Positions 7,024 through 16,457 are shown, counted from the stretch's first letter. The stretch: 64,000 nt of DNA from Candidatus Roseilinea sp. (GCA_026003755.1 BPHV01000002.1:248001-312000); one strand, 5' to 3'. The notes: generated by a model from the sequence alone, not told the origin. Numbers and translations: made by a program.

Positions 7024-8709
7024 ATGGCCATTGTTGGACAGAAACTGGTCAAGCAGATTCAGGCCACCGGCCTGAAGGCGACGATGGCGCAGCGCCTGGA
7101 TGACGCGTTCACCCGTTTCACGGCAGGTTTGTCGTGGAACGACGTGCGCGGCGTTTTGCGCGGCGACCCGCCGGCCAAACCGAACCCGCGTGTGAAGCCG
7201 CACACCGAGGGGTTCTGGTTCCACATCCGCCCGACGTTCTATCACGAAGCCGTCACCACACTGTATCCCACCTTCCGCCTAGGCCTGCTCTCGGCGCTGT
7301 TCTTCACCTTCGAGATCATCACCGGCATCTTCCTGATGATCTTCTACACGCCGTCGCCCACCTACGCCTACGGCAACATGCTTGACATCCTCACCAACGT
7401 GCCGTTTGGCAAATTCGTGCGCGACTTGCACCGCCTGGGCGCGGAAGCCATGGTGATCATCGTCACGCTCCACATGGTGCGCACCTTCGTCACCGGTTCA
7501 TACAAGAAGCCGCGCCAGTTCACCTGGTTCACCGGCGTGGTGCTGCTCGTCGTCACGCTGTTCTTGTCGTTCAGCGGCTACTTGCTGCCGTGGGATCAGC
7601 TCGCGTTCTGGGCGGTGACGATCGGCACCTCGATGGCGGATGCTGTGCCCGGCATTGGCCCACAGCTCAACCTGCTGCTTCGCGGCGCGCCCGACATCGG
7701 CGCCGGCGGCTTGCTGCGCTTCTACCTCTTCCACGTCGTGCTGTTCCCGCTGATCGGCGTGATCTTCGTCGCAGTGCACTACTACAAGGTCGTGCGTTTC
7801 GGCATCAGCCTGCCGCCGGAGATGGAAGCCATCGGTGAGGACACCGCCCGCAAAGTGCCTCCGGAGAAGCGCGTGAACTTCCTGCCGGACATCCTCACCA
7901 ACGAACTGATGTACGCCGGCGTGGCGTTCGCCGTTCTGGCCGTCTCCTGCGCAACGTGGTACTCCGCCCCGCTGGAGCATCACGCCGACCCGCTGGTGAC
8001 GCCGAACCACACCGTGGCGCCGTGGTATTTCTACTGGTTGCAGGGTCTGCTCAAGATCCCACACATGATTCCGTTCCTACCCAGCGGCATTGCCGGTGAG
8101 GTGGATCGCTTCTTCGCCAACGTCTTCGGCCTGACGCCGAAGGTGTTCTGGGGCGTGATCGTCGGCCCGTTGATGTTTGCCCTGCTGTTCGTCCTGCCTT
8201 ACATCGATCCCAACCCCAGCCGCCGCTACGGGGATCGGAAGGTGATGCTCACCTTCGGCGCGCTCTTCGCCGCTGCGATCATCTACCTATCGCTGGCCGG
8301 CATTCCCACCGGCGTGCCGATCACCGGCTTTGGCTATGTGGGCGGCGACCCTGCCTCAGAGGTCGGACAGGCCTTCATCCCCGATGAAGGCGTTGGCCCT
8401 GTGCGCCGGTTGCCTTATGAGGAGTATGTGGTCGGCAAGTTCACCATCAACGCCCAGCCCAACACCGGCTCGGCAGGTCTGGATCGGCTCATCCGCGACA
8501 TCCACAACGATATGGAGGCGCGCAAAGCCCGACCCGATCCGTTGGGCAAGACGCTCTCTGCTGACGCGACCGGTTCGCTGGAAGTGAAGCAGATTCAGGC
8601 CAACCTCAAGCAGGTGATCATCACTTTGGACTACACCGACGTGAACGGCGCACCGGCGCAATTCAAGAAGTACACCTTCCTGCATGCCGGCTCAGGGTAT
8701 GCAAATTAA
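7024..8709 (+). CDS. Cytochrome b, b6 and subunit-IV parts fused, with C-terminal extension
   Basis: Membrane core of the quinol-oxidising complex, 561 residues. Heme ligands appear as His136/His150 (13 residues between) and His237/His252 (14 between, as in b6-type proteins). The Qo motif, usually PEWY, reads APWY at residues 332-335 (TVAPWYFYW), a variant seen in menaquinone-using lineages. After the last helix (about residue 440) follow about 115 hydrophilic residues of unrecognised function. A strong GAGGAGGT precedes the ATG. It sits 48 bases behind the Rieske gene and 12 bases ahead of the cytochrome c gene. Confidence 0.92.
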   Translation: MAIVGQKLVKQIQATGLKATMAQRLDDAFTRFTAGLSWNDVRGVLRGDPPAKPNPRVKPHTEGFWFHIRPTFYHEAVTTLYPTFRLGLLSALFFTFEIITGIFLMIFYTPSPTYAYGNMLDILTNVPFGKFVRDLHRLGAEAMVIIVTLHMVRTFVTGSYKKPRQFTWFTGVVLLVVTLFLSFSGYLLPWDQLAFWAVTIGTSMADAVPGIGPQLNLLLRGAPDIGAGGLLRFYLFHVVLFPLIGVIFVAVHYYKVVRFGISLPPEMEAIGEDTARKVPPEKRVNFLPDILTNELMYAGVAFAVLAVSCATWYSAPLEHHADPLVTPNHTVAPWYFYWLQGLLKIPHMIPFLPSGIAGEVDRFFANVFGLTPKVFWGVIVGPLMFALLFVLPYIDPNPSRRYGDRKVMLTFGALFAAAIIYLSLAGIPTGVPITGFGYVGGDPASEVGQAFIPDEGVGPVRRLPYEEYVVGKFTINAQPNTGSAGLDRLIRDIHNDMEARKARPDPLGKTLSADATGSLEVKQIQANLKQVIITLDYTDVNGAPAQFKKYTFLHAGSGYAN

Positions 8710-8721
8710 GGATGGCGTTTG

Positions 8722-9682
8722 ATGAGCATCGTTAAGAAGATCATCACATTTCGTCCCAGCTTTACCGTACGCATCCTGACCGGCCTGATCAGCATGCTCA
8801 TTCTGCTGAGCGTGTGCACGTTCATCGGCCTGGCCGACCAGACGCGCCTGAACGTGCGGGCAGCGCAGTTTGATAGCCGCGCGGTTGAGGCCGGCGCGAA
8901 GGTGTACTTCGATCAATGCGCGCGCTGTCACGGGGTCAACGGCGAAGGCGTGGAGGGCCTGGGTCCGGCCTTGGCCAGCGAGCACTTCGTCGGGCGCATC
9001 GAACTCGTGACCGACGCCATGCAGCAGCAATCTATCCGGGTGATCAAGCCCAGCGAGCGCCTCAAGCAGATCGAATGGTCGGGCACGCTGGAGAGCTACA
9101 TCGAGAGCGTCACCGCCGCCGGCCTGCCGGTCAAGACCAGCAACATGTGGGACGTCACGCATCCGACGTTCAGCGAGCGCTTCGGTGGGCCGCTGCGCGA
9201 AGACCAGATCCGCGACGTGACGCGCTTCATCATCAACTACGGCCTCGACCCGCTGCCCAACGATCAGGCGCTCCTGCCACCCGCGCCAGGCGAAGGCATG
9301 GCGCCCCGCCCCACCCCTGTGCCGCTCACCCCCTGCGCAAGAGGCCGGCAAGCAGGTCTATGTGGCCAAAGGCTGCACAGCCTGCCATGCCATTCGCGGC
9401 GTAGGTGCGCAAGGCGCCATCGGCCCCAACCTGAGCAAGATGGGGGCAGTAGCGGAGGAACGCATCGCCAGCGAGAGCTACAAGACCAACCTGAAGGATC
9501 AACCTCCTGCCACCACCGGCGCGGAGTACATCCGCCAATCCATCCTGTATCCCAATGCCTACATTGTGGCGCAATGTCCGCAAGGGCCTTGTCCGGCCGG
9601 CGTGATGCCGCAGAACTATGCGCAACAGTTGACGCCGGAAGAGCTGGACAACCTGGTGGACTATCTGAACTCGCTCAGGTAA
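8722..9682 (+). pseudogene. Diheme cytochrome c of the bc complex, interrupted by a +1 frameshift
   Basis: Membrane-anchored c-type cytochrome that would carry electrons from the Rieske/cytochrome b pair. The N-terminal part has a signal anchor (VRILTGLISMLILLSVCTFI) and heme site CARCH. The frame then breaks in a run of five C at 9329-9333. Dropping one C joins it smoothly to PAQEAGKQVYVAKG and a second heme site CTACH, ending TPEELDNLVDYLNSLR at 9682. Without the correction, the first frame runs to 9813 as nonsense. This may be a sequencing error in a homopolymer or a real mutation. The start ATG 8722 follows AAGGA; the alternative TTG at 8719 is unlikely. Confidence 0.85.
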
Positions 9683-9704
9683 GCGTTGTCCTCAGGCGTG
9701 AGCG

Positions 9705-9739
9705 AAAGGGCGGGCCTTCAACCCGCCCTTTCCGTTTTT
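9705..9739 (+). terminator. Rho-independent terminator after the cytochrome bc operon
   Basis: A perfect 10-base stem, AAAGGGCGGG (9705-9714) with CCCGCCCTTT (9722-9731), closes a 7-base loop and is followed by CCG and five T. It lies 23 bases after the cytochrome c stop, which supports that stop as the true operon end. Confidence 0.9.
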
Positions 9740-9750
9740 CCAACCGGCTG

Positions 9751-9756
9751 GATAAT
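9751..9756 (+). promoter_or_regulatory. -10 box of the MFS gene, near-leaderless
   Basis: GATAAT ends 8 bases before the ATG at 9765, with no ribosome-binding sequence between them. The upstream terminator makes an independent promoter necessary here. Confidence 0.4.
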
Positions 9757-9764
9757 GCGCGATC

Positions 9765-11027
9765 ATGTCCTCCGTTCACCCGGCTTCCTTGCTGCGTGTC
9801 ACGATCGGGCTAATGCTGGCGCAGAGCCTGGCGCAGGCCGCTTACTCTACTGCTGTCACGGTGAATACGCTCGCCGCCGTGCAATTGAGCGGCCAGAAAG
9901 CGCTGGCCGGCCTGGCCGGCATGGCGGTCCTGGGCGGCTCGGCCTTAGCAGCCTATCCAGTCGGCCGCCTGATGGCGCGCTTGGGGCGTCGCTACGGTTT
10001 GGTGCTTGGTGCAGCCACGGCATCGCTGGGCGCGGGCCTGGCCGGCTTCGGCATCGTGCGCGCCAGCTTCTTCGCCTTCCTGTGGGGATTGTTCGTCATC
10101 GGCATGGGGCGCGCTGCGCTCGACCAGAGCCGCTTCGCCGCAGCCGAGGTCACGCCGCAGGAACGTCGCGCACGCGCGATGAGCTTGGTGATCTGGGGGG
10201 CGACAACCGGCGCCGTGTCGGGGCCGCTCTTGGCGGCGCCGGCGGGCAACTGGGCGCTGGCGCTCGGCATGAACACCTACGCTGGCCCGCTGCTGCTCAC
10301 CGCTGCCGGCTATGCGGTGGTTGCCATGGTGCTGCTCGTGGCGCTCGCCGTGGACTGGCAGGCGTTGGTGAACCGTGCCGCCGAGCCGGCGATGCGCGCG
10401 ACACCGACGCCGCCGATCATCCCCCGCTCCCAGCAGCGTTCTTTCCGCGAGGCCTTGCGTCAGCCGGCGATGCTCGCTGCGGTAGTCGCCATGGCGTGTG
10501 GTCAGGCGGCGATGGTGCTCCTGATGGCTAGTGTGAGCGTGCACATGAGCGACCACGGCCACGACCTGGGCGACATCTCGGCTGTCATCAGCATCCATGT
10601 GTTGGGCATGTTTGCCCTCTCGCCGCTGGTGGGCCAGTTGGCCGACCGGTTGGGCCGGCGCGCGGTGATTTTTGCCGGCGCCGTGGTGCTGATGGCCGGC
10701 TGCGTCATCGCGCCGTTATCGCTGGATACACCGTGGATCGCGCTGGGGCAGTTCCTCGTCGGCCTGGGATGGAGCGGGTGTTACGTGGCCGGCTCGGCGC
10801 TGCTGGCCGATACATTGGGCGCTGCTGAGCGCGCCCGACTGCAGGGCGCCAACGACGCCATCGTCAACGTCGCCTCGGCGGCCGGCAGCCTGGGCAGCGG
10901 TCTCTTGCTGGCGGGGGCGGGGTTCACTGCGTTGGCGGCCGTCGGCTTTGCCGTGGCGCTGCTGCCGTTGTTGGGAGTAAGCTTCACATCGTCAAGGCGA
11001 GCCCCTGATGCGCTCCGCACGCATTAG
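9765..11027 (+). CDS. MFS transporter, drug-efflux-like
   Basis: Major facilitator superfamily protein of 420 residues with about 12 hydrophobic segments. The cytoplasmic loop 2-3 motif is recognisable as YPVGRLMARLGRRYGLVLG, and its second-half counterpart as LVGQLADRLGRRAVIFAG. A charged central loop (residues 205-225, RATPTPPIIPRSQQRSFREAL) separates the two halves. Substrate cannot be deduced; neighbours give no hint. It is transcribed separately from the cytochrome operon, behind a terminator and its own -10 box. Confidence 0.85.
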   Translation: MSSVHPASLLRVTIGLMLAQSLAQAAYSTAVTVNTLAAVQLSGQKALAGLAGMAVLGGSALAAYPVGRLMARLGRRYGLVLGAATASLGAGLAGFGIVRASFFAFLWGLFVIGMGRAALDQSRFAAAEVTPQERRARAMSLVIWGATTGAVSGPLLAAPAGNWALALGMNTYAGPLLLTAAGYAVVAMVLLVALAVDWQALVNRAAEPAMRATPTPPIIPRSQQRSFREALRQPAMLAAVVAMACGQAAMVLLMASVSVHMSDHGHDLGDISAVISIHVLGMFALSPLVGQLADRLGRRAVIFAGAVVLMAGCVIAPLSLDTPWIALGQFLVGLGWSGCYVAGSALLADTLGAAERARLQGANDAIVNVASAAGSLGSGLLLAGAGFTALAAVGFAVALLPLLGVSFTSSRRAPDALRTH

Positions 11028-11049
11028 GCCGTTGCCATCCGCCGTCTCA

Positions 11050-11055
11050 TACAAT
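11050..11055 (+). promoter_or_regulatory. -10 box of the UbiD-family gene, near-leaderless
   Basis: TACAAT lies 8 bases upstream of the ATG at 11064 with no Shine-Dalgarno. Another ATG at 11057 is out of frame. Confidence 0.4.
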
Positions 11056-11063
11056 CATGCACC

Positions 11064-12476
11064 ATGCACGACATTTGCGACCTGCGTTCCTATATCGCCC
11101 TGCTTGACCGGTGCGGCCAACTGATGCGCATCACCCAGCCGGTGAACATCATCCACGAAGCCGCCGACATCGGCGCCACCTGCGAGCGGGTGGGTGGGCC
11201 GGCGCCTTTGTTCGAGTCCATCTACGAAAACAGCGCCGCAACAGGCGCAGATCAGCCCCCGGCAACTCCGGCGCACGTGTTCAAAGGCTGGCGGCTGTTC
11301 AGCAGCGCCGTGGCCAATCAAACGCGTGTCGCGCTGGCGCTGGGCTGCGAGAAGAGCGAGGTGACGGCGACCATGGCGCGCGCGCTTGAGCCGGCCAACG
11401 CCATCCCGCCGGTTCGCGTGGCCGACGCGCCGTGGAAGAAGAACCTCATCACCGACCCGGATGCGATTGACGTTCGCCGCTTGCCCATCCCTAAACATGC
11501 GGTCGGCGACGGCGGGCGCTTCATCACCGGCGGCGTCGTCGTCAGCAAGCACCCCGAGACGGGCGTGGGCAACCTGGGCTATAACCGCATGGAGATCCTC
11601 GGCCCGCGCACCTTCGGCATGAACATCAACCAGTGGCGCGATGTGCAACGCGCGCATGCCGCTGCCGAGGCGCAGGGCAAACCGCTCGGCATCGCCGTCG
11701 CCATCGGTCTAGACCCAGCGCTGATGATCGCCGCCGGCTGCAAATATGAAGGCGACGAGAACAACATCGCCGGCGCGATCCGCGGTCGGCCGGTTGAGGT
11801 GACGCGCGGCGTCACGGTGGATGTGGATACGATCCCCGCACACGCCGAGCTGGTGCTGGAAGGGCACGTGCTGCCCGGCGTGCGCCGCAGCGAAGGCCCG
11901 CTGGCCGAGTTCCACGGCTACTACGGCGAGCCGTGGGAATCGCCGGTGTTCGAGGTGACGGCGATCGGCTATCGCGACGATCCCATCTTCCAGACCATCG
12001 TGCCCGGCTGGAACGAGCATATCTACATCGGCAATGTGCTGCCGCGCGAGCCGTTGCTCATGCGCTTCGTCCGCCATGCCAGCAAGAATGTGCGCGCGGT
12101 GCACATCCCGCCCTATACCAACGGCTTCCTGGTCGTGGTGCAACTCGACAAAAAGACGAACATGGGCGAGCCGCGCAACGTGGCGCTGGCCGCCTTCGCC
12201 GCACACCCCAACTTCCGCGTGTGCGTGGTGGTCGAGGGCGATGTGAACATCTATGACCCGAGCGATTTGCTCTGGGCGTTGACCACGCGGGTGGACTGGG
12301 GACAGGACGTGTTCACCGTGCCGCGCGCGCAAGGTCACGAGATGGATCCGGCCAACGACAGCAAAGGCATTGGCACGAAGATCGGCATTGATGCGACCTT
12401 CGACAAAGGCCGCCGGCCCTATGGCCAGCGCGTGAGTTATCCGATGGTGGAACTGGCGAAGTATCTGGCGGCATAG
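11064..12476 (+). CDS. UbiD family prenylated-FMN-dependent decarboxylase
   Basis: Full-length UbiD-type decarboxylase of 470 residues. Recognised segments are DLRSYIALLDRCGQLMRI at the start, the metal/prFMN-binding NINQWRDVQRAHAAA and GIAVAIGLDPALMIAA, the catalytic-loop Glu region RSEGPLAEFHGYYG, VVVEGDVNIYDPSDLLWALTTRV, and the C-terminal IGIDAT. UbiD enzymes act on aromatic or unsaturated acids with prFMN made by UbiX; no ubiX is visible in the window. Because this lineage probably uses menaquinone, a role in menaquinone (futalosine-type) synthesis or aromatic acid metabolism is possible but not shown. Confidence 0.88.
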   Translation: MHDICDLRSYIALLDRCGQLMRITQPVNIIHEAADIGATCERVGGPAPLFESIYENSAATGADQPPATPAHVFKGWRLFSSAVANQTRVALALGCEKSEVTATMARALEPANAIPPVRVADAPWKKNLITDPDAIDVRRLPIPKHAVGDGGRFITGGVVVSKHPETGVGNLGYNRMEILGPRTFGMNINQWRDVQRAHAAAEAQGKPLGIAVAIGLDPALMIAAGCKYEGDENNIAGAIRGRPVEVTRGVTVDVDTIPAHAELVLEGHVLPGVRRSEGPLAEFHGYYGEPWESPVFEVTAIGYRDDPIFQTIVPGWNEHIYIGNVLPREPLLMRFVRHASKNVRAVHIPPYTNGFLVVVQLDKKTNMGEPRNVALAAFAAHPNFRVCVVVEGDVNIYDPSDLLWALTTRVDWGQDVFTVPRAQGHEMDPANDSKGIGTKIGIDATFDKGRRPYGQRVSYPMVELAKYLAA

Positions 12477-12580
12477 CCCCAGCGCTGCTGATTAGCGCGC
12501 AAATCGAATCTGGGGGCGTCCGCCGCGCCATCGCCCACTTTTTAACAAGCGATACACCTGCGCGCCGCGCAGCAGGGCTC

Positions 12581-12613
12581 GACATGGTAGAATCCCCCCC
12601 GGCGCGAAGCCGG
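12581..12613 (+). promoter_or_regulatory. Extended -10 promoter and leader hairpin of rpsB
   Basis: TGGTAGAAT (12585-12593) is an extended -10 element (TGn plus TAGAAT) with no clear -35. Just after it CCGGC-GCGAA-GCCGG (12599-12613) forms a small hairpin at the start of the transcript. About 100 bases of leader then precede rpsB. The rest of 12477-12580 shows no feature I recognise. Confidence 0.4.
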
Positions 12614-12712
12614 AAAGATCACATCATGCGCTTCGATGGTTGAGGCCTGTTCCACTTGCGGAATCCGAAAACCGCGTGAGAGGCGCAGAGGAATCCAAGG
12701 AGAAAACCGCAT

Positions 12713-13540
12713 ATGCCCGTTGTCCCCATGAAGGCGCTCCTCGAAACGGGAGTGCACTTCGGCCATCGCACCAAGCGATGGCATCCCAAGATGAAGCCGT
12801 ATATCTTCACCGAGAGAAACGGCGTGCATATCATTGACCTACAACAAACGATCGTCGCCATTGACGAAGCCGCGGCGCTGATTCGCGACATCGTTGCACG
12901 CGGCGGCACAGTCCTTTTCATCGGCACCAAGCGCCAGGCGCAAGAGCCGATCATGACTCAAGCGCAACGCGCCGGCCAGCCTTACATTACCGAACGCTTC
13001 CTCGGCGGCACGCTGACCAACTGGCGCACCATCAAATCCCGCCTGGATCGCCTGGCCGAGCTGGAAGCGATGCGAGAGCGCGGCGAGTTGGAGCGCTTCA
13101 CCAAGAAGGAAGCGTTGTTGATCACGCGCGAGATCGAACGGCTGAATCGGCGCATGGGCGGCATCAAAAATATGCGCCGCTTGCCCGATGCGCTGTTCGT
13201 TGTAGATGTTGGCCGCGAAGCGAACGCAGTCAAAGAGGCCAACCGGCTGGGTATCCCTGTCATCGCCATGGTGGACACCAACTGCAACCCAGAGGGCGTG
13301 GACTACGTGATCCCCGCGAACGATGACGCCATCCGCGCCATCAAGTTGATCGTCGAGGCGATGGCCAATGCAGCGCTGGAAGGCCTGGCCCTGCGCAAGA
13401 GTGCGGATGAGGTTGCGGCCGTTGCCGGCATCGAGGAGAAGGCCGCCGCTGGCGAAGACGCCCGCGCCGGTGAATCGGCGCTGGACGACGAAATGTTGTT
13501 GCGCTCGTTCGCCCCTGACCTGGAAGAGGATGAAGAATAA
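12713..13540 (+). CDS. rpsB: 30S ribosomal protein S2
   Basis: Small-subunit ribosomal protein bound between head and body of the 30S subunit. Unmistakable family sequence: [23 protein letters not shown], the central coiled coil around residues 110-160, [37 protein letters not shown] and the [17 protein letters not shown] segment. The acidic C-terminal tail ([18 protein letters not shown]) extends it to 275 residues. AAGGAG at 12697-12702 fixes the ATG at 12713. The tsf gene follows 18 bases later, the order found in most bacteria. Confidence 0.98.
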   Translation: MPVVPMKALLETGVHFGHRTKRWHPKMKPYIFTERNGVHIIDLQQTIVAIDEAAALIRDIVARGGTVLFIGTKRQAQEPIMTQAQRAGQPYITERFLGGTLTNWRTIKSRLDRLAELEAMRERGELERFTKKEALLITREIERLNRRMGGIKNMRRLPDALFVVDVGREANAVKEANRLGIPVIAMVDTNCNPEGVDYVIPANDDAIRAIKLIVEAMANAALEGLALRKSADEVAAVAGIEEKAAAGEDARAGESALDDEMLLRSFAPDLEEDEE

Positions 13541-13558
13541 AGACCGGAGTGAACGAAG

Positions 13559-14158
13559 ATGGCAATCACAGCAGAAATGGTGAAACAACTGCGCGAACAG
13601 ACCGGCGCAGGCATGATGGACAGCAAGAAGGCCCTCGAGCAATTCGGCGGCGACATGGCGAAGGCGGCTGCCTGGTTGAAGGAGAAGGGCCTGGCCGCTG
13701 CGGCGAAGAAGGCGTCGCGCGAAGCCAAAGAGGGGATGATCGAGGTGTACTCGCACATGGGCGGCCGGCTGGCCGTGATGGTCGAGGTCAACTGCGAGAC
13801 CGACTTTGTGGCGCGCATGTCCGAGTTCCGCGAATTAGCGCACAACCTGGCGCTGCAAATTGCGTCAGCCGCGCCAACCTATGTGAAGAAGGAAGACGTG
13901 CCCGCCGAGGTCATCGCGGCGCAGACGGCCAAATTCAAGGAGGACGCAATCGCCGAGGGCAAAAAGCCCGAGATCGCTGAGCGCATCGCCGCCGGGCGCA
14001 TGGAGAAGTTCTATCAAGACCACGTGCTCATGGAACAGGCCTTCGTCAAAGATGACAAGGTCAAAGTGAAAGACCTGATCGCCGCCGCCATCGCAAAATG
14101 TGGCGAAAACATCCAAGTGCGCAGGTTCGTCCGGTATCAGCTCGGCGAAGAGAGTTGA
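13559..14158 (+). CDS. tsf: Translation elongation factor Ts, short form
   Basis: Guanine-nucleotide exchange factor for EF-Tu. It begins with the family motif [23 protein letters not shown], followed by the exchange loop [10 protein letters not shown] (Thr-Asp-Phe contacts EF-Tu). At 199 residues it lacks the second half of the long proteobacterial core and resembles the short EF-Ts of Thermus and cyanobacteria. Residues [19 protein letters not shown] and [10 protein letters not shown] form the C-terminal module. Co-transcribed with rpsB and followed directly by a terminator. Confidence 0.97.
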   Translation: MAITAEMVKQLREQTGAGMMDSKKALEQFGGDMAKAAAWLKEKGLAAAAKKASREAKEGMIEVYSHMGGRLAVMVEVNCETDFVARMSEFRELAHNLALQIASAAPTYVKKEDVPAEVIAAQTAKFKEDAIAEGKKPEIAERIAAGRMEKFYQDHVLMEQAFVKDDKVKVKDLIAAAIAKCGENIQVRRFVRYQLGEES

Positions 14159-14165
14159 ACGATTG

Positions 14166-14195
14166 AAAAGGGCATTTGAAATGCCCTTTTTATTT
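14166..14195 (+). terminator. Rho-independent terminator after tsf
   Basis: AAAAGGGCAT (14166-14175) pairs with ATGCCCTTTT (14181-14190) around a 5-base loop and runs into a T-rich tail. It begins 7 bases after the tsf stop codon, separating rpsB-tsf from pyrH. Since pyrH starts only about 60 bases later, either read-through or a promoter in that gap must serve it. Confidence 0.88.
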
Positions 14196-14253
14196 GCAAC
14201 GCGGCCGGCGCATGCGACGCGCAGCGGCCTATGTGAGAAAGGGAGCAAGCGCT

Positions 14254-14991
14254 GTGAACGTCCCCAAATACAAACGCGTATTGTTGAAGATCGGTGGTGA
14301 AGCCTTCGCCGGGCCGGGCGGCATGGGCATCGTGCCGCAATTGGCCGAGCAGGTGGCCGCGAAAGTCCGCGCCGTGCGACAACTCGGTGTGCAAGTGGTG
14401 ATCGTGCTCGGGGCAGGCAATTTCTGGCGCGGCAAAGACGGCATCGCACACGGCATGGACCGTACTACGGCCGATCATATCGGCATGCTCGCTACGGTCA
14501 TGAACGCGCTCGCCCTACGCGATGCGTTTGAACGGCTGGGCACAGAAGCGCGCGTGCAGACGGCGATCGAGATACGCTCTGTAGCCGAGCCTTACATCCG
14601 TCTGCGCGCCATCCGGCACCTGGAGAAGGGACGCGTGGTGATCATCGGCGCCGGCACCGGCAACCCCTACTTCACGACCGACACCGCCGGCGCACTGCGC
14701 GCCGCCGAGACCAACTGCGACATCCTGATCAAGGCCACGAAGGTGGACGGCGTTTACAGCGCCGACCCCCGCAAGGATGATGCAGCGCAGCGCTATGAAT
14801 TCATGACCTACCTTGAGGCGCTGAACCAAAAAGTCGGCGTGATGGATAGCACCGCTCTAACTTTATGCATGGAAAACAACTTGCCCATCCTCGTCCTCAA
14901 TCTCTGGCAGCCAAACAGCCTGGAGCGCGCTGTTCTGGGCGAGAAGATCGGCACACTGATCACTTCAGGAAATGAGCCGGGGTGGTCATAA
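14254..14991 (+). CDS. pyrH: UMP kinase
   Basis: Phosphorylates UMP to UDP; hexameric bacterial enzyme of the amino-acid kinase fold. Clear family features are [15 protein letters not shown], the [11 protein letters not shown] nucleotide-binding loop, [20 protein letters not shown], and [19 protein letters not shown]. The GTG at 14254 is chosen because AAAGGGAG stands upstream at the right distance and the protein then starts just before [11 protein letters not shown]. The frame is open further upstream but would run into the tsf terminator. 245 residues, as expected. Confidence 0.96.
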   Translation: MNVPKYKRVLLKIGGEAFAGPGGMGIVPQLAEQVAAKVRAVRQLGVQVVIVLGAGNFWRGKDGIAHGMDRTTADHIGMLATVMNALALRDAFERLGTEARVQTAIEIRSVAEPYIRLRAIRHLEKGRVVIIGAGTGNPYFTTDTAGALRAAETNCDILIKATKVDGVYSADPRKDDAAQRYEFMTYLEALNQKVGVMDSTALTLCMENNLPILVLNLWQPNSLERAVLGEKIGTLITSGNEPGWS

Positions 14992-14996
14992 CCAGA

Positions 14997-15038
14997 CTAT
15001 CAAAAGCTACAAATGAATCTGTGATAGCATTTTGTAGC
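14997..15038 (+). ncRNA. Interlocking inverted repeats in the pyrH-frr spacer (possible pseudoknot or switch)
   Basis: CTATCA (14997-15002) pairs with TGATAG (15022-15027), and GCTACAAATG (15006-15015) pairs with CATTTTGTAGC (15028-15038) with one bulge. The arms alternate, so the two helices could form an H-type pseudoknot or exclude each other. The 100-base spacer is AT-rich compared with its surroundings. No known riboswitch class is recognised. Confidence 0.35.
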
Positions 15039-15092
15039 GCTTCTGCGGATGTGTGCAGGGATATTCTACTAGAAACGATGGGGTAATCTGAA

Positions 15093-15659
15093 ATGGCCGA
15101 CGAAATAAAAAGCGTCATCAAAGAGATCGAGAAGGAAATGGAACGCGCGATCCAGGCAATGGAAGTTGACTTTCAAGCGATTCGCACGGGGCGAGCATCG
15201 CCGGCCCTGGTCGAGCGGATCCCTGTCGAGTACTACGGCGCCCAAGTGCCACTCCAGCAACTGGCTACGATCACGGTACCGGAGGCCCAGGTGATTATGA
15301 TCAAGCCGTTCGATCCAACGACGCTGAAGACGATCGAGAAAGCGATCAGCGCTTCCGATGTCAAGCTCGTGCCCAACAACGATGGCAAAGTCATCCGCTT
15401 AAACATCCCGCCGCTGACCGAGGAGCGGCGGCGCGACATCGTCAAGTTGGTGCACAAGCGCGTGGAAGAAGCTAAGGTTGCCATTCGCAACCACCGACGC
15501 GAAGGCATGGAGATGCTGAAAGCGTTCGAAGCGGAAGAGCGGATTACCGAAGACGAGCACAAACGTGGCAAACAGGAGTTGGAGAACCTAACCCATCGCT
15601 TCACTGCGCGGGCCGATGAACTCGGCGCGCGCAAGGAGCGCGAAATCATGGAGATGTGA
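15093..15659 (+). CDS. frr: Ribosome recycling factor
   Basis: Dissociates the post-termination ribosome with EF-G. The sequence is collinear with the family: MERAIQAMEVDFQAIRTGRASPALVERIPVEYYG (shown here by its key RTGRASP and YYG positions), ATITVPEAQVIMIKPFD, and the second helix region LTEERRRDIVKLVHKRVEEAKVAIRN. Length of 188 residues is normal. It lies between pyrH and uppS, the usual bacterial arrangement, after a 100-base spacer with unusual symmetry. Confidence 0.97.
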   Translation: MADEIKSVIKEIEKEMERAIQAMEVDFQAIRTGRASPALVERIPVEYYGAQVPLQQLATITVPEAQVIMIKPFDPTTLKTIEKAISASDVKLVPNNDGKVIRLNIPPLTEERRRDIVKLVHKRVEEAKVAIRNHRREGMEMLKAFEAEERITEDEHKRGKQELENLTHRFTARADELGARKEREIMEM

Positions 15660-15668
15660 CGCGCGTCT

Positions 15669-16457
15669 ATGGCCCTATCCGTTGCAACCCTCAAGCGGCC
15701 CTTCGCACAGGACACGCCGGATGTCGCTACGCCCCAGACCAACGGGCAAACCGCAGCCGCGTCGCACGGCATCAGGCACCTCGCCATCATCATGGACGGC
15801 AATGGCCGATGGGCCAAGCGCCGCAACTTGCCACGCCTGGCCGGGCACAAAGCCGGCACCGATAATCTGCATCGCATCCTGCGGGCATGTAAGAATCACG
15901 GCATCAAGATCGTGACTTTATATGCCTTCTCCACCGAGAACTGGCGCCGCCCCGAGGAGGAAGTGAACGGCTTGATGAAGCTCCTCGAAGTCTCGATCGA
16001 GAAAGAGCTGGACGCGCTGCATCAAGAGGGCGTGCAGATCCGGCACATTGGTCGCACCGACCGCATTCCTCCAGCGCTGTGCGAAAAGATCCGCTACGCC
16101 ACCGCGTATACGCGCAACAACACGGAGCTGATCCTGAACGTGGCGATGAACTACGGCGGACGGGCCGAGATCGTAGACGCGGTGAAGCACATGCTGGCCG
16201 ATGGTCTCGATCCTGATTGCGTGGACGAGGCCACGGTCGGCCGCTATCTCTACACGCGCGATCTGCCCGACCCTGATCTGATTATCCGCACCAGCGGTGA
16301 GTATCGCGTCAGCAATTTTCTGATCTGGCAGGGCGCGTATTCTGAGTATTACGTGACCGATGTGCTGTGGCCCGACTTCGACGAGAAGGAGCTCCAGAAG
16401 GCCATTGAGCACTACCGCAAGCGCGAACGCCGTTTTGGTGGGCTTGCCGGTAAGTAG
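15669..16457 (+). CDS. uppS: Isoprenyl transferase (undecaprenyl diphosphate synthase)
   Basis: cis-Prenyltransferase that builds the C55 lipid carrier for peptidoglycan; functionally paired with uppP at 5.1 kb. Signature motifs: HLAIIMDGNGRWAKRR with catalytic Asp, LPRLAGHKAGTDNL, LYAFSTENWRRP, and the C-terminal DLPDPDLIIRTSGEYRVSNFL plus VLWPDF. An N-terminal extension of about 35 residues precedes the conserved core. Start ATG 15669 lies 9 bases after the frr stop. Confidence 0.96.
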   Translation: MALSVATLKRPFAQDTPDVATPQTNGQTAAASHGIRHLAIIMDGNGRWAKRRNLPRLAGHKAGTDNLHRILRACKNHGIKIVTLYAFSTENWRRPEEEVNGLMKLLEVSIEKELDALHQEGVQIRHIGRTDRIPPALCEKIRYATAYTRNNTELILNVAMNYGGRAEIVDAVKHMLADGLDPDCVDEATVGRYLYTRDLPDPDLIIRTSGEYRVSNFLIWQGAYSEYYVTDVLWPDFDEKELQKAIEHYRKRERRFGGLAGK

